64,000 nucleotides of DNA from assembly GCF_000302535.1 (NCBI RefSeq), contig NC_018708.1, positions 4,402,001 to 4,466,000 on the forward strand, read 5' to 3'. This document shows, one piece after another, positions 53,201-62,123 of this stretch (within the stretch, counting starts at the first letter, position 1; each line of letters opens with the position of its first letter). The translations under genes were made by a program, and so were the position numbers. Below the pieces are notes generated by a model. The model was not told the DNA's origin and made no database searches. It saw only the letters and a program-made list of their open reading frames with translations. Origin of the DNA: Acidovorax sp. KKS102 (GTDB lineage Bacteria > Pseudomonadota > Gammaproteobacteria > Burkholderiales > Burkholderiaceae_C).

Positions 53201-56128
53201 GCGCAGGGCCTGCCCGGTGTGGGATGTGGCGTGCGCTCGCACGTCTTCGGGCGTTCCTTCGGCCACGATCAGACCACCCGCGTCACCGCCTTCGGGGCCC
53301 AGGTCGATGAGCCAGTCGCTGGCGCGGATCACGTCCAGGTTGTGCTCGATGACGATGAGCGAGTGCCCCGCGTCGATGAGCTTGCGCAGTGCGCGCATGA
53401 GCTTGGCGATGTCGTCGAAGTGCAGGCCGGTGGTGGGTTCGTCGAACAGGAACAGAGTGCCCTTGCGTGCCACCGTCTGGCGCGATTTGCTTTGTACGCG
53501 TGCAGCCTCGGCCAGAAAGCCTGCGAGCTTGAGGCGCTGCGCCTCACCGCCCGACAAGGTCGGCACCGGCTGGCCCAGCGCCACGTATTCGAGCCCCACA
53601 TCCACGATGGGCTGCAGCGCGCGGATCACGTCGCGGTCGTTGACAAACACGGCGGCCGCCTCGGCCACGGTGAGCGCCAGCACATCAGCCACGTTCAGCG
53701 TCTTCCCGCCGCGCTCGATGGTGATCTCCAGAATCTCGGGGCGGTAGCGCTTGCCGTCGCAGTCCGGGCAGCGCAGATACACGTCCGACAGGAACTGCAT
53801 CTCCACATGTTCGAAGCCCGAGCCGCCGCAGGTCGGGCAGCGCCCGTCGCCGCTGTTGAAGCTGAACTTGGCAGCGGTGTAGCTGCGTTGTTTGGACAGC
53901 GGCGCCACGGCGAAGAGCTCGCGGATGCTGTCCCACGCGCCCACATAGCTCACGGGGTTGGATCGGGCAGTTTTACCGATGGGAGACTGGTCCACGAACA
54001 CCACGTCCGACAGATGGTCCGCACCCAGCATGCGGTCGTGCGCGCCGGGGCTGTCGGTGGCCTTGCCAAAGTGCCGCAGCAGCGCGGGGGCCAGTACATC
54101 CTGGATCAGGCTCGACTTGCCCGAGCCGCTCACGCCGGTCACGGTGACCAGGCGCTGCAGCGGAAATTCGACCGTCACATCCTTCAGGTTGTGCTCGCGT
54201 GCACCTTCGAGGATGAGGCGTGGGGTCGATTCCGTCACCATGCGCTTGAAGCCAAAGCCCACATGCTTGCGGCCGCCCAGGTAGGCGCCGGTGAGGGTGT
54301 CGGCCTTGCGCAAATCCGCCGTGGTGCCGTCAAACACGATCTGCCCGCCCAGGCGGCCCGGGCCGGGGCCCATGTCGATCATGCGGTCGGCCGCGAGCAT
54401 CACCGCCGGGTCGTGCTCCACCACCACCAGCGTGTTGCCCGCATCGCGCAGGCGCAGCATGGCCTCGGTGATGCGGTGCATGTCGCGCGGGTGCAGGCCG
54501 ATGCTGGGCTCGTCCAGCACAAACAGCGTGTTGACCAGACTGGTGCCCAGTGCCGTGGTGAGGTTGATGCGCTGCACTTCGCCACCGCTCAGCGTGCGGC
54601 TTTGCCGGTCGAGCGTGAGGTAGCCAATGCCCACGTCGCACAGGTACTGCAGGCGGGTGGTGATCTCTTCGTGCAGCAGTTTCAGCGCTTGCGCGTCGCC
54701 GCCTTTGGCGTCGTCCCCCACCGGTAGCTGCATGCGGTCAAAGAACTGGCGCAGGCGGTCAATGGGCAGCAGCATCAGGTCGTGCAGGCACAGGCCGGGC
54801 AGCGCTTCGAGTTGCTCACGCGACCATTGCACGCCCTCGGGCAAGAAGCGTTTGGCGGGATCCAGCACCGCATCGGCGTCTTCCTTGCGGCCGATGCGCC
54901 AGAGCAGGCTTTCGGTCTTGAGGCGCGCCCCCGCGCAGGTGGGGCACGGCGTGTAGCTGCGGTACTTGGACAAGAGCACACGGATGTGCATCTTGTAGGC
55001 CTTGCTCTCCAAGTATTCAAAGAAGCGCTTGATGCCGTACCACTGCTTGCTCCACTGGCCGTCTTTGTAGCCGGGTGCGCCGTTGATGACCCATTTCTTC
55101 TGGTCGTCGGTCAGCTTGTACCAGGGCGTGTCGCGCGGGATGCCTGCGGCCTCGGCGTGGCGCATGAGGTCGTCCTGTGCCTCTTGCCATGCGGGGGTCT
55201 GGATCGTCTTGATGGCGCCCGCGCGCAGCGTGAGCTTGTCGTTGGGGATGACCAGGCCGTAGTCCACTCCGATCACGCGGCCAAAGCCCCGGCAGCTGTC
55301 GCACGCGCCCACGGCGGAGTTGAACGAGAACATCGAGGGGATGGGGTCGCTGTAGCGCAAGTCGCTGTCCGGGCAATGCAGGCCTGTCGAAAATCTCCAC
55401 AACTCGGGCTCGCCCTCATCCACCAGCCGGTACACATTCAGCCGCCCTGTTCCGCGCTTCAGTGCCACCTCAATGGCCTCGATCACCCGCGCCTTCTCGG
55501 CGTTGCCCAGGCGGAAGCGGTCGGCCACCACATCCAGCACCTTGCGCGGGCCGGTGGGCGTGGCCACCTCGCGCTCGGCCTGCACCTTGGTGAAGCCGCT
55601 GGCGGACAGCCATTGCTCCACCTGCTCGGCGGAAGTGCCACCGGGAAGTTCGACCGGAAAGGTCAGCACGATGCGTGGATCTCCGGCGGCCGCACTGCGC
55701 TGCTGCAGCTCGGCATAGATGGTCTCCGGCGAGTCGTGCCGCACCGGCTGCGCGGTCTGCTTGTCAAAGAGCTGACCCGCACGTGCGAACAACAGCTTGA
55801 GATGGTCGTTCAGCTCCGTCATCGTGCCCACGGTGGAGCGGCTCGAGCGCACCGGGTTGGTCTGGTCGATGGCAATGGCGGGGGGCACGCCTTCAACCTT
55901 GTCCACCGCCGGCTTGTCCATGCGGTCCAGGAACTGGCGCGCGTAGGCGCTGAAGGTCTCAACATACCGGCGCTGCCCCTCGGCATACAGCGTGTCGAAC
56001 ACCAGGCTGGATTTGCCCGAGCCGCTGGGACCCGTGACTACCGTGAGCTCGCCCGTGCGGATGTCCAGGTCCAGGTTCTTGAGGTTGTGCTGGCGTGCGC
56101 CACGGATGCGGATCTGTCCCTGGGTCAT
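50255..56128 (-). CDS. uvrA: Tandem (double-length) UvrA excinuclease subunit
   Basis: A 1957-residue protein equal to two UvrA molecules joined near residue 1004. Each half has two ABC modules, and all four have both key motifs. Walker A lies at 33 (GPSGSGKSS) and near 663, 1041 and 1633 (GVSGSGKS); LSGGE lies near 513, 853, 1431 and 1834. Both halves keep Zn-finger cysteines ([29 protein letters not shown]). UvrA finds bulky DNA lesions and loads UvrB. Canonical UvrA acts as a dimer, so this protein may be a covalent dimer. No LexA box was found upstream. It is probably a second uvrA. Confidence 0.93.
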   Translation of the reverse strand: MTQGQIRIRGARQHNLKNLDLDIRTGELTVVTGPSGSGKSSLVFDTLYAEGQRRYVETFSAYARQFLDRMDKPAVDKVEGVPPAIAIDQTNPVRSSRSTVGTMTELNDHLKLLFARAGQLFDKQTAQPVRHDSPETIYAELQQRSAAAGDPRIVLTFPVELPGGTSAEQVEQWLSASGFTKVQAEREVATPTGPRKVLDVVADRFRLGNAEKARVIEAIEVALKRGTGRLNVYRLVDEGEPELWRFSTGLHCPDSDLRYSDPIPSMFSFNSAVGACDSCRGFGRVIGVDYGLVIPNDKLTLRAGAIKTIQTPAWQEAQDDLMRHAEAAGIPRDTPWYKLTDDQKKWVINGAPGYKDGQWSKQWYGIKRFFEYLESKAYKMHIRVLLSKYRSYTPCPTCAGARLKTESLLWRIGRKEDADAVLDPAKRFLPEGVQWSREQLEALPGLCLHDLMLLPIDRLRQFFDRMQLPVGDDAKGGDAQALKLLHEEITTRLQYLCDVGIGYLTLDRQSRTLSGGEVQRINLTTALGTSLVNTLFVLDEPSIGLHPRDMHRITEAMLRLRDAGNTLVVVEHDPAVMLAADRMIDMGPGPGRLGGQIVFDGTTADLRKADTLTGAYLGGRKHVGFGFKRMVTESTPRLILEGAREHNLKDVTVEFPLQRLVTVTGVSGSGKSSLIQDVLAPALLRHFGKATDSPGAHDRMLGADHLSDVVFVDQSPIGKTARSNPVSYVGAWDSIRELFAVAPLSKQRSYTAAKFSFNSGDGRCPTCGGSGFEHVEMQFLSDVYLRCPDCDGKRYRPEILEITIERGGKTLNVADVLALTVAEAAAVFVNDRDVIRALQPIVDVGLEYVALGQPVPTLSGGEAQRLKLAGFLAEAARVQSKSRQTVARKGTLFLFDEPTTGLHFDDIAKLMRALRKLIDAGHSLIVIEHNLDVIRASDWLIDLGPEGGDAGGLIVAEGTPEDVRAHATSHTGQALRDYELALGVGGHSVHEKAAALRKSERLAHMDQAPAAKNAIEIVNAKEHNLKNLSVDIPRGKFNVVTGVSGSGKSTLAFDILFNEGQRRYLESLNAYARSIVQPAGRPEVDAVYGIPPTVAIEQRLSRGGRKSTVGTTTEVWHFLRLLYVKLGTQHCTKDGAAVQPQTPESIAAQLLTQFRGQHIGLLAPLVMNRKGVYTELADWARPRGYTHLRVDGNFLPTTNFPRIDRFKEHTIELPVASLDVSPENEAQLRTALADALTHGKGVVHVLSGIAGLREAMEGGQPTAGIGTLQAFSTKRACPVCATSYAELDPRLFSYNSKHGWCPDCVGTGVKLTKDQRKVFDDSVQDDKEKGREQTFAEPEVEDLADTACPTCSGTRLNATARAVRFAGVGITDIAALSVTDVRRWVETLRVEGGMTAREADIARDLVPEIQSRLEFLEEVGLGYLTLDRGAPTLSGGEAQRIRLAAQLGSNLQGVCYVLDEPTIGLHARDNQILLNALHKLGDKGNTLVVVEHDEDTIRRADHIIDIGPSAGKRGGRLVAQGSVSDLTNAEDSQTGRYLLHAMKHPLQLRRSMVAGEVSAEATAAFAQAEAAAPTGRQSAAVKKRAAQAAALAADALTEAKERAAMRWLTVHGAQLHNLQNVTATVPLHRLVAVTGVSGSGKSTLARDVLLANVQAWVQQRSTKAGRDAMDAGKAPPLVGCTGLSGFESIDRVLEVDQTPIGKTPRSCPATYIGFWDTIRKLFAETLEAKARGYAAGRFSFNTGEGRCPSCEGAGVRTIEMSFLPDVKVPCETCHGARFNPETLAVTWRGKSIGDVLQMEVDEAVDFFATMPSIAHPLQLLKDVGLGYLTLGQPSPTLSGGEAQRIKLVTELTKVRDEVGRRGQKAPHTLYVLDEPTVGLHMADVDKLIRVLHRLVDGGHSVIVIEHDLDVIAEADWILDLGPEGGNAGGRIVAAATPEEVVAAGTHTGKALAPVLAR

Positions 56129-56338
56129 GGAGGCGGTCTTTCTGGGGTGAGGCGGGACATTCTAGGGACGCACTCCGGGTTTGCGCGCGCGCCCGTCGAT
56201 TACCCCCGAGGCGCACTGCGGTGCTTTTGACCATGGACAAAGCACGCGCAATGGAGCAGCGGCTAGGGAAAAGCGGGTGTTCTGGCCGGGAACATCCGGC
56301 TAGACTGCGGCCTCCACACAAAACAAGAGGAGACCGCC

Positions 56339-57457
56339 ATGACAAAACAATGGCAACTGCGGGCGGCGGGCTTGGTCCTGGCGCTCGCGGCCAGTGCAGC
56401 CAGCCATGCCCAGATCCTGATCGGCCAGACAGCAGGGTTCAGCGGCCAGGTCGCCGCCGGGGTGAAGGAGACCACTGATGGTGCACTGCTGTACATCGAT
56501 GCCATCAATGCCAAAGGCGGCGTCAACGGCCAGAAGATCGAGCTGATTTCCCTGGACGACAAGTTCGACCCCAAGCTGGCCGCGGAAAACGCCCGCACGC
56601 TGATTGAGGACAAGAACGTCTTGGCCCTATTCCTCAACCGGGGCACCCCGCACACCGAGGCCATCCTGCCCCTGCTGGACAAGCACGGCGTGGTGCTGGT
56701 GGCGCCGTCCACGGGTGCCATGGTGCTGCACCAGCCGGTGCGCAAATACATCTTCAACGTGCGCGCCACCTACCAGCGCGAGGCCGAAAAGGCGATCACC
56801 CACCTGGCCTCCATGGGCATCAGCCGCGTGGCGCTGGTGTATGCGGACGACAGCTTTGGGGCGGACGGCATCCAGGGCGCACAAAAGGGCTTGGCAGCCG
56901 CCAAGCTGACCGCCGTGGTGTCCGAAAAGTTCGACCGCGCCAAGCCCGACTTCGCCCCCATTGCCGCCAAGGTGGCCAAGGCCGACGCGCAGGCGGTGTT
57001 GATGGTGGCCTCGGGCTCTGCGGTGGTGGACGCCACCAACGCGCTGCGCACGGCGGGCTCGGCCGCGCAAATCGTGACGCTGTCCAACAATGCCTCCAGC
57101 GGCTTCATCAAAAGCCTGGGGGCCAACGCGCGGGGCGTGATCGTGACCCAGGTGTTCCCCAACGAGCGGGCCGTGACCTACCCGATGGTGAAAGAAGCCC
57201 AGGAACTGGCCAAGACCAAGGGGCTCACCGAAATCAGCCCCGCCATGCTGGAAGGCTTTGCCGCCGCCAAGGTGCTGGTCGAAGGTCTCAAGCGCGCAGG
57301 CCCCAAGCCCACCCGCGACAAGATCCAGACCGCGCTGGAGAGCATCAAGAAGCTGGACCTGGGCGGGCTGGAGGTGAACTTCAGCCCCGAGGACCACACC
57401 GGACTGGACTTTGCCGACCTGTCCATCATCGGCACGGACGGGCGCTTCCGCCGCTGA
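56339..57457 (+). CDS. LivK-type ABC transporter substrate-binding protein, paralog 1
   Basis: A 372-residue periplasmic protein. The signal peptide (MTKQWQLRAAGLVLALAASA) ends near ASHAQ, and ILIGQTAGFSGQ begins the mature Peripla_BP_6 fold. The family binds branched-chain amino acids, amides or aromatics for ABC import. Very similar to its neighbour (shared AQILIGQT, LDDKFDPKL, FDRAKPDF/Y, TLSNNAS, GTDGRF). No permease or ATPase gene is adjacent, so it must use a distant transporter. Confidence 0.92.
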   Translation: MTKQWQLRAAGLVLALAASAASHAQILIGQTAGFSGQVAAGVKETTDGALLYIDAINAKGGVNGQKIELISLDDKFDPKLAAENARTLIEDKNVLALFLNRGTPHTEAILPLLDKHGVVLVAPSTGAMVLHQPVRKYIFNVRATYQREAEKAITHLASMGISRVALVYADDSFGADGIQGAQKGLAAAKLTAVVSEKFDRAKPDFAPIAAKVAKADAQAVLMVASGSAVVDATNALRTAGSAAQIVTLSNNASSGFIKSLGANARGVIVTQVFPNERAVTYPMVKEAQELAKTKGLTEISPAMLEGFAAAKVLVEGLKRAGPKPTRDKIQTALESIKKLDLGGLEVNFSPEDHTGLDFADLSIIGTDGRFRR

Positions 57458-57538
57458 ACGTCCGCCTACGCGTTTTTACAGTTGTCCCGCGCGGGAGCAT
57501 GCCTACACTCGGGCGCTCCACACGCAGGAGACAACCCC

Positions 57539-58657
57539 ATGAAGAAAACTGGCCTGGCCGGTGCGCTCTGCGCCCTGGCCGCCGCCCTGGGCATCGGTTC
57601 CGCCCACGCACAGATCCTGATCGGCCAGACGGTGGGCATCACCGGATCGGCCGCCGCCACGGTGGCCGAATCCATGCAAGGAGCCGCCCTCTACATCGAC
57701 CACATCAACGCCAAGGGCGGGGTGGGCGGACAGAAGGTGGAGGTGCTGTCGCTGGACGACAAGTTCGACCCCAAGCTGACCCTGGACAACACCCGCACGC
57801 TGATTGAACAAAAGGGCGTGATCGGCCTGTTTATGACCCGTGGCACGCCCCACACGCAGGGCATCATCCCGGTGCTGGAGCAGCATGGCGTGCCGCTGGT
57901 GGGCCCGTCCACCGGGGCGATTGCGCTGCACCAGCCGGTGAGCAAATACGTGTTCAACGTACGTGCGCCCTATCAGCGCGAGGTGACCAAGGCCATTTCG
58001 CACCTGCACACGCTGGGCATCCAGCGCATTGGCGTGGTGCATGTGGACGACACGTTTGGCGCGGACGGCCTGGCGGGCGCGCAGGCCGGCTTCAAGTCCA
58101 ACAACATCGAGGCGCTGTTCATCGAGAAGTTTGACCGCGCCAAGCCCGACTACAGTGCCATCGCACCCCGCGTGGCCAGCAAGCAGCCCCAGGCCGTGAT
58201 CTTCATCGGCACGGGCGCGGCAGTGGTCGATGGCATCAAGGCCCTGCGCGCTGCGGGCGTTGCCGGCCAGATCGTCACGCTGTCGAACAACGCGTCGGGC
58301 GGGTTTGTGAAGGCCCTGGGCGACCAGGCGCGGGGCGTGGTGGTGACGCAGGTGTTCCCGTCGGAGCGCTCGCTCAACTACCCCGTGGTCAAGGAGGCCA
58401 TGGACCTGGCCAAGGCCAAGAATATCGGTGACCTGACGCCCGCCATGCTGGAGGGTTTTGTGAGCGCCAAGGTACTCGTGGAAGGCCTCAAACGTGCAGG
58501 CGCCAAGCCCGACAGCGCCAAACTCCACATGGGGTTGGAAAGTATCAGGAAGTGGGATCTGGGCGGCATGGAGCTGAGCTACAGCCCTACCGACCACAGC
58601 GGGCTGGACTTCTCCGACCTGTCCATCATCGGCACGGACGGCCGCTTCAAGCGCTGA
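57539..58657 (+). CDS. LivK-type ABC transporter substrate-binding protein, paralog 2
   Basis: A protein of 372 residues from an ATG at 57539 (MKKTGLAGALCALAAALGIG, AHAQILIGQT). Same length as its upstream neighbour and similar throughout; TLSNNASGGFVKALG and YSPTDHSGLDFSDLSIIG can be matched residue by residue, so the pair is a tandem duplication. The ligand pockets may differ because the N-terminal segments diverge more. The 81-bp gap contains a new Shine-Dalgarno (CAGGAGAC). Ends at a terminator. Confidence 0.92.
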   Translation: MKKTGLAGALCALAAALGIGSAHAQILIGQTVGITGSAAATVAESMQGAALYIDHINAKGGVGGQKVEVLSLDDKFDPKLTLDNTRTLIEQKGVIGLFMTRGTPHTQGIIPVLEQHGVPLVGPSTGAIALHQPVSKYVFNVRAPYQREVTKAISHLHTLGIQRIGVVHVDDTFGADGLAGAQAGFKSNNIEALFIEKFDRAKPDYSAIAPRVASKQPQAVIFIGTGAAVVDGIKALRAAGVAGQIVTLSNNASGGFVKALGDQARGVVVTQVFPSERSLNYPVVKEAMDLAKAKNIGDLTPAMLEGFVSAKVLVEGLKRAGAKPDSAKLHMGLESIRKWDLGGMELSYSPTDHSGLDFSDLSIIGTDGRFKR

Positions 58658-58690
58658 CACGGCACACGCTCCCGAGCCTCAGGTCACCAC

Positions 58691-58728
58691 AAAAAAAGGC
58701 CCTACCAGCGATTGCTGGCAGGGCCTTT
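58691..58728. terminator. Bidirectional terminator after the LivK-type paralogs
   Basis: AAAGGCCCT, a bulge and CCAGC pair with GCTGG, a bulge and AGGGCCTTT. The A-tract on the plus strand also serves the convergent small membrane-protein gene. Confidence 0.85.
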
Positions 58729-58747
58729 GTCATACCGGGCAATGCGC

Positions 58748-58951
58748 TTATTGCGCGCTGGCAGCCGAGGCAGGAGCCGCAGCGGGTGCAGGTGCGGCAG
58801 CAGGTGCCGCAGCGCTCGCAGGGGCCTCAGGCGCGTGCACCGCATCGGCACCGTGCTTTTCACCGCCCATGTCGGCCTTGTCGCCCGCCGTGATGATCAC
58901 GTACATCGACAAAGCAGCAAACAAGACGAAGCCAACAACAATCTTCCACAT
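58748..58951 (-). CDS. Small membrane protein with Ala/Pro-rich tail
   Basis: A protein of 67 residues from the ATG at 58951 (CAGGAGATATTG upstream). An N-terminal membrane segment (MWKIVVGFVLFAALSMYVII) is followed by AGDKADMGGEKHGADAVHAP and a tail of Ala and Pro (PAAAPAPAAAPASAASAQ). The tail probably crosses the periplasm. No family was recognised. It lies between the LivK pair and the MHS transporter, and converges on the terminator. Confidence 0.7.
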   Translation of the reverse strand: MWKIVVGFVLFAALSMYVIITAGDKADMGGEKHGADAVHAPEAPASAAAPAAAPAPAAAPASAASAQ

Positions 58952-59051
58952 ATCAATATCTCCTGGGATGGGTTTGTTCAATCAAGGGGCCTGGCTGAAC
59001 GCGCAAGGTTGTGGGTTGTACTGGTGCGCGGTACAAGCCCCTTGATGGAAC

Positions 59052-59083
59052 ACAGGGCCCGACCCTTACGGGGCGGGCCCTGT
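59052..59083 (-). terminator. Hairpin downstream of the MHS transporter
   Basis: ACAGGGCCCG, a bulge and CCC pair with GGG, a bulge and CGGGCCCTGT around TTAC. Very stable, but it lacks a T-tract on either side, so it may be a weak terminator or an mRNA-end stabiliser. Confidence 0.55.
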
Positions 59084-59100
59084 ACACCGGTCAGTAACAA

Positions 59101-60762
59101 TCAGTCGTTGGCGTAGATGTCAACGTCCTTGGTTTCCTTGATGAACAGACCACCGATCACCACCGTGGCACCGGCGATGATGATGGGGTACCACAGGCCG
59201 TTGTACATGTTGCCGGTCTGGGCAACGATGGCAAACGCCGTGGTAGGCAGCAGGCCGCCGAACCAGCCGTTACCGATGTGGTACGGCAGGGACATGGACG
59301 TGTAGCGGATGCGGGTGGGGAACATTTCGACCAGCATGGCGGCGATGGGGCCGTACACCATGGTCACCAGCAGCACCAGGTAGGTCAGGATGATGGTGAC
59401 CATCACCTTGTCGATGCGGGCTGGGTCAGCCTTGGTGGGGTAGCCAGCGGCCTTCAGGTCGTCGGCCACGAGCTTCTTGAACTCGGCGTCCTTCTTCTTG
59501 GCTTCGTCAGCGCTCAGGCCCTTGCTGGAGTACGAGGGGATCGCGGTTTCGCCAATCTTGATGGTCGCCACCGTGCCAGCGGGTGCCACAGCGTTTTCAT
59601 AGCTCACCGAAGCGCCCGCCAGCACCTGCTTGGCGATGTCGCACGAGCTGGTGAACTTGGTGGTCCCTGTGGGGTTGAACTGGAACGAGCACTCGGCAGG
59701 GTCGGCAGTGATCACCACCTTGTTCTTGGCCTGGGCTTCAGCCAGAGCGGGGTTGGCCGCCTTGGTCAGTGCACCGAACACGGGGAAGTACGTCAGCGCG
59801 GCCAGCAGGCAGCCTGCCAGGATGATGGGCTTGCGGCCGATCTTGTCGGACAGGGCACCGAACACAATGAAGAACGGCGTACCGATCAGCAGCGACACGG
59901 CCACAAAGATGTTGGCGGTGGCGCCATCGACCTTCAGTGCTTGCGTCAGGAAGAACAGCGCATAGAACTGGCCCGAGTACCACACCACGGCCTGACCGGC
60001 GGTCAGACCCACCAGTGCCAGGATCACGATCTTGAGGTTCTTCCACTCACCGAAGGATTCCTTCAGCGGAGCCTTGGAGGTCTTGCCTTCGGCCTTCATC
60101 TTCTGGAAGGCCGGCGATTCGTTCATCGACAAACGGATCCAGACGGAGATGGCCAGCAGCAGGATCGACACGATGAACGGAACACGCCAGCCCCAGTCGG
60201 CAAAGGCTTCTTCGCCCAGCACGGTGCGGGTGCCCAGGATCACCATCAGCGACAGGAACAGGCCCAGCGTGGCAGTGGTCTGGATCCAGGCCGTGTAGGC
60301 GCCGCGCTTGCCGTGTGGAGCGTGCTCGGCCACATAGGTGGCAGCACCGCCGTACTCACCGCCCAGTGCCAGGCCTTGCAGCAGGCGCAGGGCAATCAGG
60401 ATGACGGGAGCGGCCACACCGATGGACGCGTAAGTCGGCAAGATGCCCACGATGAAGGTGGACAGGCCCATGATCAGGATGGTGACCAGGAACGTGTACT
60501 TGCGGCCAATCATGTCGCCCAGGCGGCCGAAGAAGATGGCGCCGAAGGGACGAACAATGAAGCCCGCCGCAAACGCCAGCAGCGCGAAGATGAACGCCGA
60601 ACCGGCATCCAGACCGCTGAAGAACTGCTTGGCGATGATGGCTGCGAGCGAGCCGTACAGGTAAAAGTCGTACCACTCGAAAACGGTGCCGAGCGACGAG
60701 GCGAAGATGACCTTCCTCTCTTCGGGCGACATCGGCCGCGGTGCGGGATGAACAGTTGCCAT
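59101..60762 (-). CDS. MHS-family MFS transporter with large extramembrane insertion
   Basis: A 553-residue transporter of the metabolite:H+ symporter family (ShiA/KgtP/ProP type). It begins with FEWYDFYLYGSLAAIIAKQF, and GRLGDMIGRKYTFLVTI and LRLLQGLALGGEYGGAATYVAEHAP are diagnostic. Members import organic acids or osmolytes. Residues about 333-451 between helices 8 and 9 are extra (AANPALAEAQAKNKVVITAD, then KGLSADEAKKKDAEFKKLVAD). They are hydrophilic and contain C358 and C374, which could form a disulfide if the loop is periplasmic. A 270-bp structured element lies upstream. Confidence 0.9.
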   Translation of the reverse strand: MATVHPAPRPMSPEERKVIFASSLGTVFEWYDFYLYGSLAAIIAKQFFSGLDAGSAFIFALLAFAAGFIVRPFGAIFFGRLGDMIGRKYTFLVTILIMGLSTFIVGILPTYASIGVAAPVILIALRLLQGLALGGEYGGAATYVAEHAPHGKRGAYTAWIQTTATLGLFLSLMVILGTRTVLGEEAFADWGWRVPFIVSILLLAISVWIRLSMNESPAFQKMKAEGKTSKAPLKESFGEWKNLKIVILALVGLTAGQAVVWYSGQFYALFFLTQALKVDGATANIFVAVSLLIGTPFFIVFGALSDKIGRKPIILAGCLLAALTYFPVFGALTKAANPALAEAQAKNKVVITADPAECSFQFNPTGTTKFTSSCDIAKQVLAGASVSYENAVAPAGTVATIKIGETAIPSYSSKGLSADEAKKKDAEFKKLVADDLKAAGYPTKADPARIDKVMVTIILTYLVLLVTMVYGPIAAMLVEMFPTRIRYTSMSLPYHIGNGWFGGLLPTTAFAIVAQTGNMYNGLWYPIIIAGATVVIGGLFIKETKDVDIYAND

Positions 60763-60810
60763 GGTGTGTGTCTCCTATTGGTGTTACAGACCGCACTGCG
60801 GCGGGCTTTG

Positions 60811-61080
60811 GGAACGTGTTCGCGGTCTTTTCGAGGTCGCGCAAGTGCCTTGCCGGGATGGGGTGCAAGGCGCGGTGCGCAGCCAATAGCTCGGCTATTG
60901 GCAAGCGCCGCAACGCCGCAGACCGCCCGGCAAAACACTTGCCCGAAGGGTTGGAGCGAAATCGGGCGATTGGGCGCCTCGACTGCTTGCATGGGCATGA
61001 GCCCATGCGGCGCATCCGAGGCATCCACTCATCCCGATTGCGCTCCAACGCGGCCCCGAAAAGACCGCGAACACGTTCCC
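60811..61080. repeat. 270-bp element with 24-bp terminal inverted repeats and two hairpin arms
   Basis: Perfect 24-bp inverted repeats (starting GGGAACGTGTTCGCGG) lie at 60811-60834 and 61057-61080. Arm 1: 60841-60857 pairs with 60926-60942 (15 of 17 identical, the rest G-U on the minus strand), topped by GCCAATAGC-TCG-GCTATTGGC at 60882-60902. Arm 2: 60951-60966 pairs with 61033-61048 (15 of 16), topped by GCATGGGC-ATGA-GCCCATGC at 60989-61008. Together they form a three-way junction. It fills most of the 444-bp gap before the MHS transporter; the 126 bp beyond it (61081-61206) and the 48 bp between it and the gene start show no other feature. MITE-like; no gene inside. Confidence 0.8.
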
Positions 61081-61206
61081 TTGCATTCTTGGAGATGGCA
61101 CTGACCACCCTCTGACGCGAAACCAACAAGAGCTTTCATCAAACTGACCGCTCTCTGACAACTTAGGGTGAAACCCGCAGCACCCCTTTCAGCATCCGGA
61201 AATTGC

Positions 61207-61860
61207 TCAGGGCTTGCCGGGTAAACCCGATGGGAGCTGGCTGACAGCGTCCCAGGCGGGGCCGTCGAACCAGGCGTCGCCGTCGAGGTAGGCACGCAGC
61301 ATGGGCAGGCCGTCCAGCCCCCAGAACAGCTTGCCATCCACACCGAACGCGGGCACGCCAAACACACCGGCGGCCTGCGCAGCTTCGGTGTTGGCGCGCA
61401 GCAAGGCCTTGGGGCCGTCGCTGTTCACGTCCTGTCCGGGGCGCACCTGTTCCGCCAACGCCTCGGCCAGCGCGGCCAGCCGCGTGGGGTCGAGCGCGTC
61501 CCCACCGCCCTGCCACACGTGGCGCAGCACCGTGCCCGCCACGTAGCGGTTGATGCTGCCGTCGTCGCTGCAGGCCAGGGCCTGGCGCAGCAAGGGCAGC
61601 GGGTTGAACGGGTGGCGCGCCGGCATCTGCAGTGGCGTGCCTTGCGCATGGCCCAGCCAGGTCACATGGCGGTAGGTCCAGTCGCGCTTGGGGGCAATGC
61701 CCGCAGGGCCGGGGTTGCCGTGCTGCTGCAGCAGGGCACCCAGCAGCACGGGCTGGTAGGTCACGCTGTAAGTCAGCCCTTCCAGCACCTCGGGCAAGCG
61801 CTCAAACGCGAGCCAGGCATAGGGAGAAATGAAGTCCAGGTAGAACGTGATGCGCTTCAT
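61207..61860 (-). CDS. 2-hydroxychromene-2-carboxylate isomerase family (DsbA-like fold)
   Basis: A 217-residue kappa-GST/DsbA-fold protein. It starts MKRITFYLDFISPYAWLAFERLPEVL, the typical opening of the family with the active serine near FISPYAW. The later segment GVFGVPAFGVDGKLFWGLDGLPML matches the family glutathione site. Such enzymes use glutathione in naphthalene-type aromatic catabolism, but many are of unknown substrate. Its ATG overlaps the DUF1289 stop (ATGA), so it is the last gene of a three-gene coupled operon. Confidence 0.9.
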   Translation of the reverse strand: MKRITFYLDFISPYAWLAFERLPEVLEGLTYSVTYQPVLLGALLQQHGNPGPAGIAPKRDWTYRHVTWLGHAQGTPLQMPARHPFNPLPLLRQALACSDDGSINRYVAGTVLRHVWQGGGDALDPTRLAALAEALAEQVRPGQDVNSDGPKALLRANTEAAQAAGVFGVPAFGVDGKLFWGLDGLPMLRAYLDGDAWFDGPAWDAVSQLPSGLPGKP

Positions 61861-62123
61861 GCTTCGGTCTCCGGCACGGGCCAGGCAATGCCGGCGCGTT
61901 GCAACAACTGCGCCCAGATGGCGCGCCGCTGCGGAGCGTCGGCACGCGACCAGGCGCGGATTTCATCCAGCGTGCGAAAGCAGCCTTCGCAGTGGCTGCG
62001 GTCGGGCGTCATGCGGCACACCGAAATGCAGGGCGAAGGCACTGGCTCGGCACTTTTGGGGTCAAATTGGCCGGTAGCGCTAGTCTCTTTTGCCTTGGCA
62101 GCTAGCAAATCAATAGCATTCAT
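61857..62123 (-). CDS. DUF1289 family zinc-binding-like small protein
   Basis: A protein of 88 residues from the ATG at 62123. The conserved part begins VPSPCISVCRMTPDRSHCEGCFRTLDEIRAW, with the Cys pattern of the family (C, C, C, C). The first 23 residues (MNAIDLLAAKAKETSATGQF and on) are encoded entirely by a repeat copy, which also supplies the start codon. The ATG overlaps the YbaK-like stop (ATGA at 62120-62123) and the stop overlaps the next start. The function of the family is unknown. Confidence 0.85.
   Translation of the reverse strand: MNAIDLLAAKAKETSATGQFDPKSAEPVPSPCISVCRMTPDRSHCEGCFRTLDEIRAWSRADAPQRRAIWAQLLQRAGIAWPVPETEA
62053..62120 (+). repeat. Dispersed 60-bp element, copy I (start of DUF1289 gene)
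   Basis: TTTTGGGGTCAAATTGGCCG, GTAGCGCTAGTCTCTTTTGC, CTTGGCAGCTAGCAAATCAA and TAGCATT. Read on the minus strand it encodes the N-terminus of the DUF1289 protein and ends at its start codon. Confidence 0.85.

Noticed and set aside
53159..54727. Several long plus-strand ORFs opposite uvrA
   Set aside because: They mirror conserved uvrA codons and have no start signals or families of their own.
56129..56338. LexA (SOS) box upstream of the tandem uvrA
   Set aside because: Looked for CTGT-N8-ACAG-type sequences in the gap and found none.
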